From positions 62,001 through 126,000 of the forward strand of contig NZ_CAAJGK010000042.1 of assembly GCF_900996245.1 (NCBI RefSeq): a stretch of DNA of 64,000 nt. Reading direction: 5' to 3'. Both the position numbers and the translations under genes were made by a program. Source of the stretch: Paraburkholderia sp. BCC1886. GTDB taxonomy: Bacteria; Pseudomonadota; Gammaproteobacteria; Burkholderiales; Burkholderiaceae. Positions 1 to 7,421 of the stretch are shown one piece after another. The notes below the pieces were generated by a model. That model was given only the letters and a program-made list of their open reading frames with translations. It did not search any database and was not told the origin of the DNA. The number at the start of each line of letters is the position of its first letter. The first letter of the stretch is position 1.

Positions 1-1
1 G

Positions 2-661
2 CTCGGCGACGCACTGCCTAAAGCCCATCGGTCACGAGTGGTCGTGCGCGTGAATGCGTTCGGCACGCCGTGGCATGAGGACGACGTGAGCATGCTGCGC
101 ACGGCGGGCCTCACGAACGTAATGGTCCCCAAAGCGGAGAATGCAAGCGAACTCGCCGATATCGCCGTGCGCTGCGGTGCCGAAGTCACGCTTATCGCGC
201 TGATCGAAAGCGTTACCGGCATCGTGCAGATGCGTAATATCGCCAATGAGAAAGCCGTATCGCGCCTCGCGTTCGGCTCGTTCGATTACTGTGTGGATGC
301 AGGCGTCGACGGTACAGATCGGGAACTGGATTATGTCCGCTCGCAATTCGTTATCGAATCACGTTATGCCAATCTGCCGCCGCCGGTGGACGGCGTGACG
401 CTGAGCGTGGACGACGCCGCGCTCATTTCCGAAGATGTCGCGGCAGGACGCCGCTTCGGATTCGGGGGCAAATTGTGCATCCATCCAAAACAGGTTGACC
501 TTGTCAATCGCGGGTTCGCGCCGAGCGACGCGGATCGTGCATGGGCCGAACGGGTGCTGGCAAAGCTCGCGGAAAATCCGCGTGGGGCCATCGCCGTCGA
601 CGGCAAACTGGTCGACAAGCCGATCGTCGATCGCGCGAAGCGCATTGTTGCCGATATCTGA
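2..661 (+). CDS. HpcH/HpaI (CitE-like) CoA-ester lyase, 5' truncated
   Basis: The frame is open from the window edge, so the N-terminus is missing and about 219 residues are visible. The family cleaves or forms C-C bonds in malyl-CoA or citramalyl-CoA-like esters using Mg2+. Seen here are the acidic metal-ligand motifs ALIES and SFDYCVDAG, and the strand GGKLCIHPKQV, a hallmark of CitE/malyl-CoA-lyase-like proteins. It ends 69 bp before a DUF2889 gene on the same strand, so co-transcription is plausible. The exact CoA ester cannot be read from the sequence. The family call is firm; the substrate is unknown. Confidence 0.88.
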   Translation, partial: LGDALPKAHRSRVVVRVNAFGTPWHEDDVSMLRTAGLTNVMVPKAENASELADIAVRCGAEVTLIALIESVTGIVQMRNIANEKAVSRLAFGSFDYCVDAGVDGTDRELDYVRSQFVIESRYANLPPPVDGVTLSVDDAALISEDVAAGRRFGFGGKLCIHPKQVDLVNRGFAPSDADRAWAERVLAKLAENPRGAIAVDGKLVDKPIVDRAKRIVADI

Positions 662-730
662 TTTGCCCGGGCAAGCGAGCCTTGAAGATCACCGCTGTCC
701 CGGAACTGCCCAACGAGGTTTAACCCCGAA

Positions 731-1261
731 ATGGAACGCGAACTCCTGCATACACGTCGTATCGAGCTGACCGGCTACAAGCGGGCCGATGGTCTTTACG
801 ACATCGAGGGGCATCTCAAGGACACCAAGACTTACGATCGCAATTCAAATGGCGTCGTGCGCCGTGCCGGCGATGCGATCCACGAAATGCGGCTACGAAT
901 CACGGTGAATCTCGATCTGCTCATCGTCGATGCTCATGCAGAGTCGGAAGTCGTGCCGTATGAAGGTTTTTGCGAGCTTATTGCCCCGGACTATAAGAAA
1001 CTGATCGGCCTGAAACTCGAAGCGGGCTTCATGCGGGAGACACGAAAACTGTTTGGCGGGGTCAACGGGTGCACGCATTTGACCGAGTTGATCGGCGGCG
1101 TGGCGACGGCCGCCTTCCAGACGATGAGCGAAGAAATCAACGCGTTGAACGAGAGCCAGCCGTTCCAGATAAACGGCTGTCATGCGCTAGTCAGCGATGG
1201 CGAAGCGGTGCGGACGTTTTATCCCAAGTGGTTCCGGCCGGGCGTCGCGCAGGAGAGTTGA
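731..1261 (+). CDS. DUF2889 domain-containing protein
   Basis: This 176-residue soluble protein has no signal peptide or membrane segment. It resembles the DUF2889 family: an N-terminal RRIELTGYKRADGLYDIEGHL segment, a second strand-rich region around residues 55-75, and a conserved GVNGCTHLTEL motif near residue 110. The biochemical role of the family is not established as far as I know. Members often lie beside CoA-dependent catabolic genes, which fits the CitE-like lyase just upstream. The start ATG at 731 follows a purine-rich stretch. The family assignment is fairly sure; I propose no function. Confidence 0.8.
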   Translation: MERELLHTRRIELTGYKRADGLYDIEGHLKDTKTYDRNSNGVVRRAGDAIHEMRLRITVNLDLLIVDAHAESEVVPYEGFCELIAPDYKKLIGLKLEAGFMRETRKLFGGVNGCTHLTELIGGVATAAFQTMSEEINALNESQPFQINGCHALVSDGEAVRTFYPKWFRPGVAQES

Positions 1262-1333
1262 GCAGGCCTTATCCACCGCGATGCCACCATGGAAGGCCGC
1301 ACGCCTTGGCTCATTCGGCCGCTTCTATCTGCG

Positions 1334-2059
1334 TCACCGCCCTTTAGCCAGGAAGGCATTCGTTGCGAGATCGACTTCGAGTTCATCGAGGTTGGCATTG
1401 AAAAATGTGCGCAATTCTTCGAGTGAGGGAGCGGTCTGTAATAGCTGCTCGTAGCCGGGGTCGTCCAGATCGGGAACGCACTTGCGCAGGCGCATGGCTG
1501 CGTTCGCATAGCCGTTCAGGAAACCGAGCCGCGCGAAAGTCCGGTAGAAGTCTTGAAAGCCGTAGCCATGTTGTGTCATGAGCACGTACAGGTCGAACCA
1601 GTCTCGTGTTTTTGAACGCTCTGCGCAAACGACGCATTTGGTGGCGAATACTTCGTCCATGGACGCGACCCGCAGTGGCTCATCGGTCTCGCCGGTGATG
1701 ATCCTGCTGGCGGGTGGGTCCAGACAGATCAACGAAATCTTGACCGTCCCGTTGGCGATGAAATTCTGCTGGTAGTCCGCCAGGTCCAGGCCGGAGTCGA
1801 GAAACTCTTCTTCTGCTACTGGGCTGCGCACCGGCTCCAGCGAAACTCCGGAGCGAGGAAGCTCGCTCGCCATGAGTTTGATCCGCGTGCGCGGCAGCTT
1901 TGCCTTCACGAAAGCAAAGTCCAGATCTTCGCTGACCCGGTGCCCGATGCGCAGCGTCAGCGCAGTGCCGCCGATCAGGACAAAGCCGCGCAGTAGCGGA
2001 TGATGCACGAGCACCTCCCATACTGCCCGGGTGTCAGCGCGAAGTTTTGTCGTATCCAC
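1334..2059 (-). CDS. AbiEii/AbiGii-type nucleotidyltransferase toxin
   Basis: This 241-residue protein of the AbiEii (DUF1814) nucleotidyltransferase family is probably the toxin of a toxin-antitoxin pair. Residues 30-37 carry GGTALTLR and residues 45-48 carry DLDF, the nucleotidyltransferase G-G..DxD signature. A later KTRDWFDLYVLM motif matches the family's K-RD-x-DLY helix. The start is a GTG that lies inside the upstream XRE-type gene (26-bp overlap), so translation is probably coupled. Known family members modify tRNA or nucleotides and cause phage abortive infection or growth arrest. Whether this copy is toxic is inference. It could also be a domesticated nucleotidyltransferase. Confidence 0.85.
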   Translation of the reverse strand: MDTTKLRADTRAVWEVLVHHPLLRGFVLIGGTALTLRIGHRVSEDLDFAFVKAKLPRTRIKLMASELPRSGVSLEPVRSPVAEEEFLDSGLDLADYQQNFIANGTVKISLICLDPPASRIITGETDEPLRVASMDEVFATKCVVCAERSKTRDWFDLYVLMTQHGYGFQDFYRTFARLGFLNGYANAAMRLRKCVPDLDDPGYEQLLQTAPSLEELRTFFNANLDELEVDLATNAFLAKGR

Positions 2060-2564
2060 GGCGAAGGTTAGTCAGTAGGCGGCTGTTGACGGGTGCGGCA
2101 CGGCGGGCTTCGACGGAATCTTCCCCGAGAAGCTGGCGCCATTCTTCTTCGAGCCTGTCCATGCCGAATTCGAGCGCGGCATCGAGCAGCACGGGAAACT
2201 GGGGATCCAGCAGGGCGCGCCGGATAAAGACGACATCGTCGGCCTGGCGATTGGACCAGACCAGCGCAGGGTACTTCTCGCGGAAAGTCTTCACAGGGGC
2301 ACGTATGTCGTCTGGAGGGGCAGGGTGATCCACCTGCCTCGTAGAAGCGACTGGCGCCGTGCGAGGTACGACTGCAAGGCGAAGTCCAGTTGCATCGGCC
2401 AGTCGCCCGATGACATCGAGCCGTGCGTTGCCGCGCTTTTTCAGGCGGGAAAGCGATTCTTCCTGAATACCCGATGCCGCCGCCAGTGCCTTCTGGGAGA
2501 GACCTTGCCGGTCGGCTTCATCCAGAATATCGACGATGACCGAGGAAACCGCTGATTCCGACAC
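2034..2564 (-). CDS. XRE-family HTH regulator, putative antitoxin
   Basis: This 176-residue protein has an XRE/Cro helix-turn-helix at about residues 10-60, with GLSQKALAAASGIQEESLSRL as the recognition region. I place the start at the GTG at 2564: a strong GGAGGG Shine-Dalgarno lies 3-4 bases upstream, and longer in-frame starts fall inside an inverted repeat that looks like the operator. The C-terminal half is alpha-helical and unassigned, and may contact the toxin. It precedes and overlaps the AbiEii-like gene, the usual antitoxin-toxin order. Autoregulation through the two upstream palindromes is likely. This differs from the classical AbiEi antitoxin fold. Confidence 0.82.
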   Translation of the reverse strand: MSESAVSSVIVDILDEADRQGLSQKALAAASGIQEESLSRLKKRGNARLDVIGRLADATGLRLAVVPRTAPVASTRQVDHPAPPDDIRAPVKTFREKYPALVWSNRQADDVVFIRRALLDPQFPVLLDAALEFGMDRLEEEWRQLLGEDSVEARRAAPVNSRLLTNLRRGYDKTSR

Positions 2565-2573
2565 GAACCCTCC

Positions 2574-2625
2574 GGTTGATAAAAGCATCAACCAGAGTCT
2601 AGCATGGTTGATTTATTTATCAATC
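2574..2625. promoter_or_regulatory. Tandem palindromic operator upstream of the XRE/AbiEii operon
   Basis: Two copies of GGTTGAT-N6-ATCAACC are seen: a perfect one at 2574-2593 and one with a single mismatch (right arm ATCAATC) at 2606-2625. They are spaced exactly 32 bp, about three helical turns, so two dimers could sit on the same DNA face. The first overlaps the region just upstream of the Shine-Dalgarno of the XRE gene. This is typical of an autoregulated antitoxin promoter. That the XRE protein binds here is inference. Confidence 0.75.
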
Positions 2626-2801
2626 GAAGATGATGCTTGGTGGTAAAACGTTCGTCTCGCAGTAGGCGCGACCCACAACGCAACTAACCGTCAGTCCCGG
2701 CAAGCTACCTCGATAACCTTCGGTCACACCTTGCCGGCATGAAACAGCCAACTACACGAATTTCGCCATCGCATCCGTGCGCGCTGAAATCCACCGCACC
2801 A

Positions 2802-3584
2802 CTACACCGCCACTTCCATCTCCCGAACTGCCTGAATGATCTTCGTCTTCATATGGAAGAACGTGTCGCTATCTCTCAACGCGAGCGTGCGCGTCGCGCC
2901 CAGCTCAGCCGTCACGTCGATGTCTGCGATGATCCGCGTGGGACGCGGCGAGAACATGATGATGCGGTCGGCAAGAAAGACCGCTTCCTCCACATCGTGC
3001 GTCACGAAGATCACCGTACGCGATTCCTCGCTCTGGATCCGGCGCAATTCCACCTGAAGCTGTTCGCGCCGTTGCGCGTCGAGCGCGCCGAACGGCTCGT
3101 CCATCAGCAGCACTTCCGAGCCTGCCGCGAGTGTGCGGGCAATCGCAACGCGCTGACGCATGCCACCCGAAATCCGGTTCGGGTACGTGTCGGCAAACTC
3201 GTGCAGCCCGACGAGACGAAGGTAATGCTCGGTACGACGGCGCTTTTCCTTGCTGCTCAGATCGGGCCTGTAGCGCATTCCGAATGCCACATTCTGGCCG
3301 ACCGTCAGCCACGGGAACGACGAGTACGACTGGAACACCATGCCGCGTCGCTGATCCGGTTTGCCGACTGGTTCACCCTCCAGACGGATCTCGCCGGTAC
3401 TGGGTGTGTCGAGACCACCCGACATCCGCATCAAGGTCGTTTTCCCGCATCCTGATGGGCCGAGAAACACGACGAACTGATTGCGCGGGATCGTCAGATG
3501 GAAGGGCGCGTCCACTACAGGCAATTCGCCAAACCGCTTGGTGACGCCGTCAAAGACGAGGTAATCGGTCGTTCGGATATTCAT
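2802..3584 (-). CDS. ABC transporter ATP-binding protein (nitrate/sulfonate/pyrimidine class)
   Basis: This 260-residue cytoplasmic ATPase would power the importer formed with the next two upstream genes. Walker A GPSGCGKTT is at residues 42-50, the signature ISGGMRQR at 138-145, Walker B LLMDEP at 159-164 and the H-loop TH at 195-196. The sequence resembles SsuB/TauB/ThiZ-type ATPases. The ATG at 3584 overlaps the permease stop by one base (TGATG), so the two are translationally coupled. A longer open frame runs upstream to 4466 but lies on top of the permease and is not used. Last gene of a four-gene operon. Confidence 0.93.
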   Translation of the reverse strand: MNIRTTDYLVFDGVTKRFGELPVVDAPFHLTIPRNQFVVFLGPSGCGKTTLMRMSGGLDTPSTGEIRLEGEPVGKPDQRRGMVFQSYSSFPWLTVGQNVAFGMRYRPDLSSKEKRRRTEHYLRLVGLHEFADTYPNRISGGMRQRVAIARTLAAGSEVLLMDEPFGALDAQRREQLQVELRRIQSEESRTVIFVTHDVEEAVFLADRIIMFSPRPTRIIADIDVTAELGATRTLALRDSDTFFHMKTKIIQAVREMEVAV

Positions 3585-4387
3585 CAGTCTGTACTCTTCA
3601 GGTAACCGAACAGGCGTCGATGCAGCGCGCGAATCAACTGGTCGCTGACCAGTCCGATCAGCCCGATCACGAAGACGCCCGCCATCACGCGGTCGGTCTG
3701 CATATAACGGCGCGCGTTCCAGATGACGAATCCAAGCCCGCTGTCCGACGCGACGATTTCCGCGATGATGAGATACGTCCAGCACCAGCCCAACGTAATG
3801 CGCAGATTGTCGACGAGGTTCGGCAGCATCGCGCGCCACGCGATATCCATGAGAATCTGGAAAGGCCGGGCGCCGAGCGTGCGCGCAATTTCGATGTACT
3901 CGTTCGGCACCCGGTTGGCATCGTCCACGACCAGCAGCACGAGTTGAAAGAACGTGCCGAGCCACAACAGGAAGATCTTGGTTTCTTCGCCAACGCCAAA
4001 CCAGATGATGCTGATCGGCACCAGCGCTGGTGTCGGCAGATAGCGGATGAAATCCACGATCGGTTCGAGCGCGGCGTTGATTGGGCGGTAGCTGCTCATC
4101 AGCAAACCGATCGGAATGGCCATTCCCGCGGAGAGGGCGAACGCTGCGAGAATACGGCCGATCGACACCAGTGCATTGCCGACGATCTGCCCTTCGAGCG
4201 TCATGACCCAGAGGCTTCGCCCAATTTCGACCGGGGAGGGTAGAAAGGCGGAATCGAGCCAGCCGCTCCATGACGCCAGTTGCCACAGCAACAGCACGGT
4301 GAAGCTCGCGCCGAGGCCAACCAGAACGTTGGCCCGGCGGCTGATACTGCCGCGAAAAGCGAAAGCTGCGGGAAGCGGTCGGGTCAC
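3584..4387 (-). CDS. ABC transporter permease (SsuC/ThiX-like)
   Basis: This 267-residue inner-membrane permease has about six hydrophobic segments, starting near residue 22. It has the binding-protein-dependent permease loop around residues 165-195 (EYIEIARTLGARPF), which contacts the ATPase. The GTG start at 4387 overlaps the stop of the substrate-binding protein gene by four bases, and its own stop overlaps the ATPase start. The unbroken coupling means the three proteins form one importer. The family carries sulfonates, nitrate, riboflavin or thiamine-precursor pyrimidines. The neighbouring amidohydrolase points to an N-heterocycle or amide substrate, which is inference. Confidence 0.92.
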   Translation of the reverse strand: MTRPLPAAFAFRGSISRRANVLVGLGASFTVLLLWQLASWSGWLDSAFLPSPVEIGRSLWVMTLEGQIVGNALVSIGRILAAFALSAGMAIPIGLLMSSYRPINAALEPIVDFIRYLPTPALVPISIIWFGVGEETKIFLLWLGTFFQLVLLVVDDANRVPNEYIEIARTLGARPFQILMDIAWRAMLPNLVDNLRITLGWCWTYLIIAEIVASDSGLGFVIWNARRYMQTDRVMAGVFVIGLIGLVSDQLIRALHRRLFGYLKSTD

Positions 4388-5406
4388 TTGAGATCGGTCG
4401 CGGAAATGGATTGCAGGGCAGAGCTATCGAACGAACCGGCTGCCGACAGGGTGTGATCTGACGCACCGTTTGCCAGATTCAGTTGCATCAGCGTATCGAA
4501 GGTCTTGTAAAGGGAACCCGGCTGCTGGGGTGCGCCGAGATAGTGTTTGGCCATCGCGAGCGACGTGTAGCTGAGGCTGCCGTCGATACTCGCCTGGAAT
4601 TCCTTGTCGCTCAGGTTGAAATGAGGCGCGGCAACGTGAATGAAATCCGCCGGCTTCGCCTTGTAATAGTCGATCGCCTTGTAGACGCCGATCAGGAAAT
4701 TCTTGTACGCGACCGGGTCCGCTTTGAGTTTCGACTGGTTGACGATAATGGCGTCGACAATCGTACCAGGATAGCTCGCGGACGACACGAGAATATGGGC
4801 CCCGCGTTTCGCATCGAGCGTGACCGCCTTGTTCATGAAGGGCTGGAAGGTGCCGATTGCGGCCACGCCCGGATCCGAGAACACGGACAGCGCGTCCGAG
4901 CCCGCTGTTTGCTTGATGGTCATGTCCTTGTAACTGAGACCCGCCTTCTTCAGTTCGAGTTGCAGTAGCAGGTAGGCTGGGATATCCGTCTCCATCGCCA
5001 CGACCTTGCCCTTCAGGTCGCTCACCGTTTTGATCGAACCGTCCGCGACCACGCCATCGCCGCCGTTCGATTCGTCGATGGTGCCGATCATCACCCCCGG
5101 CGTCGACGGTCCGCGCGGCCGCCGCTGGTAGTCGTCGACCGTGCGCATGTCGACCTCGATATCGCCATGCGCAATCCCGGCGAGTGCATCCGCCTGCTCG
5201 TCGTCGAATTTGACCGACACGTTCAATCCCAGCTTCCTGAAGTAGCCGAGATCGCTGGCGACGAACACCGGCGCGAATCCGGACCAGTTATTGCAGATCA
5301 CGCGAATGGTTTTGTCTTCTGCGTGAGCTGCCTGAGCGGCGCCAAGCAGGGTGAATGCGACGAGCGCGGCACGTGCGGCGGGCTGAAGTGCGAGGCGATG
5401 CAACAT
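4384..5406 (-). CDS. ABC transporter substrate-binding protein (NMT1/SsuA-like)
   Basis: This 340-residue periplasmic binding protein has a clear signal peptide of about 29 residues, with a hydrophobic core ending in AQAAHA before EDK. The mature part matches the NMT1/THI5/SsuA-type fold: a first lobe with IRVICNNWSGFAPVFVASD and a hinge near VSDLKGKVVAMETD. The ATG at 5406 gives a proper signal peptide; the longer open frame upstream lies across the amidohydrolase gene and is rejected. It sits between the amidohydrolase and the permease. Ligand unknown; the amidohydrolase suggests a compound with a hydrolysable C-N bond. Confidence 0.92.
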   Translation of the reverse strand: MLHRLALQPAARAALVAFTLLGAAQAAHAEDKTIRVICNNWSGFAPVFVASDLGYFRKLGLNVSVKFDDEQADALAGIAHGDIEVDMRTVDDYQRRPRGPSTPGVMIGTIDESNGGDGVVADGSIKTVSDLKGKVVAMETDIPAYLLLQLELKKAGLSYKDMTIKQTAGSDALSVFSDPGVAAIGTFQPFMNKAVTLDAKRGAHILVSSASYPGTIVDAIIVNQSKLKADPVAYKNFLIGVYKAIDYYKAKPADFIHVAAPHFNLSDKEFQASIDGSLSYTSLAMAKHYLGAPQQPGSLYKTFDTLMQLNLANGASDHTLSAAGSFDSSALQSISATDLK

Positions 5407-5456
5407 AGCGGGTACCCCTAACGAATAAACAGGATGGAAATAGCGGAGAGGAACAA

Positions 5457-7043
5457 TCAGCTGCGAGTGGGATTGGCGTCGCCAACCCACCGGTTCATGC
5501 GGACATCGACAGCGAGCGACTTCTGGTACATGGCGCGGTAGTGCGGAAGCCACTCGGCGGCTTCGCGCATCAGGTTGTCGCGCTGTCCGGCGGCGGCCGC
5601 CATGATGGCGCGCGCCTCCTTGCGCAGGGCGGGTTCGTCGATGGTCAGAAGCCGGCCGTCCTGCATCACGACGTGACCTGCCACCATCGTCATCGCGATG
5701 GCCCGGCTGGCATCCGCGTACACGAGTTGGCGCGCGATATCGTTGAGCGGCGTGAACGGTAACGTATCCAGATCGAGCATCACGAGATCGGCCTGAAAGC
5801 CGGGCGCGATACGCCCGAGCCGCTGTTCCTGACGCATCGCGGTAGCGCCCCCTTCGAACATGCAGCGCAGGATTTCGCCCGCGACCGGCCAGCGATCGGG
5901 ATCGGGGTCGCCGATCGTGTGGATCAGCGCGGCGGTCTTCATGACCGACCACAGGTTGACCGCGTCGTCCGCGATGATTTCGTCGGAGCCAAGTGCAACC
6001 GGCACGCCCGCCTGGACGAGACGCCTGAACGGCATGACGCCGCTGCCGAGTCGGAGATTGCTGATCGGATTGTGAATGACCTGCGCACCGGCGCGCGCCA
6101 GCAGGGCGATGTCGTCATCGTCGATCCACACCGCGTGGATGACGTTCATCCGCGCGGACAACAGTCCGAGATCGTCGACGTACCGGATCAGCGAGCGGCC
6201 ATTGAGACACACCTCGCCGAATACGCGCTGAAGTCGGGTCTCCAGCATGTGAATGTAGAACGGCAGATCGTGAGCGCGGCTCAGCGCATCGAGCCCCTGC
6301 AGATAGTCGACGCTAACCCGCTGTGGCGCCGAGCACGATACGGCGACCCGCAAACGTCCATTGCTCGATTCATGCCACGTATCGATCAGATAGCGGTAGT
6401 GCTGCAGCAACGCATCGGACTGCATGGGCGCGGGCGTTTCGAGGCGCGCCTTCAGATCGGCGGGAACGAGTTCGCCCAGGAACGGGAGCTTCTCGATCTC
6501 GGGCAAGTTGGGTTGGTCGAGCGCCACGGTCGCACGCATACCGATGTCGCGGTAGGCGCTCATCACAGCGTCGATCTCGCTCTCGCTTGGCATCGGCAGG
6601 AAGAACGCATCGTCCTGCACGGACGTCACGCCGAGCTTGAGCATCTCCGCGGCGCCGATCTGCGTGCGCACGTACGCGGCCCGTGCGGACATGGCCGCGT
6701 CTGGAGTCGACGGCACTTCGTAGAGCATGAAGAGTTCGAGCGGCAGACTGTCGAGTGCGCCTTTCAGAAAATTGGTCGGCGAATGGAAGTGCGCATTGAT
6801 CAAACCCGGCATGACGAGATGTCCGTCACCTTCGATCACGTGCGCATCGGCGAGGTGGCGCGACGCATCGGGACATATCTCGCGAATCCGGCCGTGTTCG
6901 ATCACGATGTCCGCACGGTCGTAGTGCGGGCTTACAGGATCCATGGTCAGAACGCGGGCGTTCGTGATGACGGTCAAGGGTGCCACACCGTCGCTTGTCT
7001 GGGCCGATAACGTCTTCGCCGGCCCAACAGGGTTGTCGCTCAT
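5457..7043 (-). CDS. Amidohydrolase/deaminase of the TrzN/AtzA/SAH-deaminase type
   Basis: This 528-residue metal-dependent hydrolase hydrolyses amino or other leaving groups on (hetero)cyclic compounds. Seen: PGLINAHFHS with the metal ligands H85 and H87, a later YIHMLET histidine, HAVW, the family motif HNPISNLRLGSG and the catalytic aspartate in LGSDE. At about 528 residues it is longer than most relatives (about 450) because of a C-terminal extension after the beta-sandwich. The start at 7043 is chosen because AAAGGTGA lies five bases upstream; an ATG at 7070 lacks this. It heads the operon with the ABC importer, so it probably acts on the imported substrate. Substrate unknown. Confidence 0.9.
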   Translation of the reverse strand: MSDNPVGPAKTLSAQTSDGVAPLTVITNARVLTMDPVSPHYDRADIVIEHGRIREICPDASRHLADAHVIEGDGHLVMPGLINAHFHSPTNFLKGALDSLPLELFMLYEVPSTPDAAMSARAAYVRTQIGAAEMLKLGVTSVQDDAFFLPMPSESEIDAVMSAYRDIGMRATVALDQPNLPEIEKLPFLGELVPADLKARLETPAPMQSDALLQHYRYLIDTWHESSNGRLRVAVSCSAPQRVSVDYLQGLDALSRAHDLPFYIHMLETRLQRVFGEVCLNGRSLIRYVDDLGLLSARMNVIHAVWIDDDDIALLARAGAQVIHNPISNLRLGSGVMPFRRLVQAGVPVALGSDEIIADDAVNLWSVMKTAALIHTIGDPDPDRWPVAGEILRCMFEGGATAMRQEQRLGRIAPGFQADLVMLDLDTLPFTPLNDIARQLVYADASRAIAMTMVAGHVVMQDGRLLTIDEPALRKEARAIMAAAAGQRDNLMREAAEWLPHYRAMYQKSLAVDVRMNRWVGDANPTRS

Positions 7044-7421
7044 CGCGATCACCTTTTGCTGGACGGGCACGCCAACCCGATATCCTCTGGGAGACAGAGG
7101 AGCGCTTCCTTCAACGGGACCGACTCTAAAGAAAAGTTTTCAACGCGTCAACGCGTCAAAAATCGCTATTTCGCAATAGGCGTTCGCGCAAGAGACAATT
7201 GAATGTCGATGCGACCCGGGCCATCCGCAGGCGATCGTCGAGCGCTCAAGCATTTATTCACTTCCGTTTTGATTCGGCATACACTGAATTTGCCTTTTCC
7301 TTTAACCTGCTTCGCCAATACCCGGTAACAGACGCATTTGCAGATGCTCTTGTCGTGCTCTGCGAGCCGAAGCAGGTCGGGTCGGCCCGTGCCCAACACA
7401 CCTTGAACGGGACGACTCATC
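7044..7421. promoter_or_regulatory. Divergent promoter region between the amidohydrolase operon and the amino-acid permease
   Basis: No gene is seen in these 378 bp. The region holds a tandem direct repeat AACGCGTC-AACGCGTC at 7142-7157, with ACGCGT palindromic in each copy. Nine bases on, at 7166-7179, lies a small inverted repeat CTATT-TCGC-AATAG. Both lie about 100-135 bp upstream of the amidohydrolase start. The DNA from about 7255 to 7320 is AT-richer and probably holds the permease promoter. These look like operator sites, but no regulator gene is adjacent. Confidence 0.5.

Noticed and set aside
3585..4466. N-terminal extension of the ABC ATPase frame
   Set aside because: It overlaps the permease gene, is Arg/Pro-rich and unlike any ATPase; the coupled ATG at 3584 gives the normal length.
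5407..5952. Long N-terminal extension of the substrate-binding protein frame
   Set aside because: It runs through the amidohydrolase gene; the signal peptide begins only at 5406.
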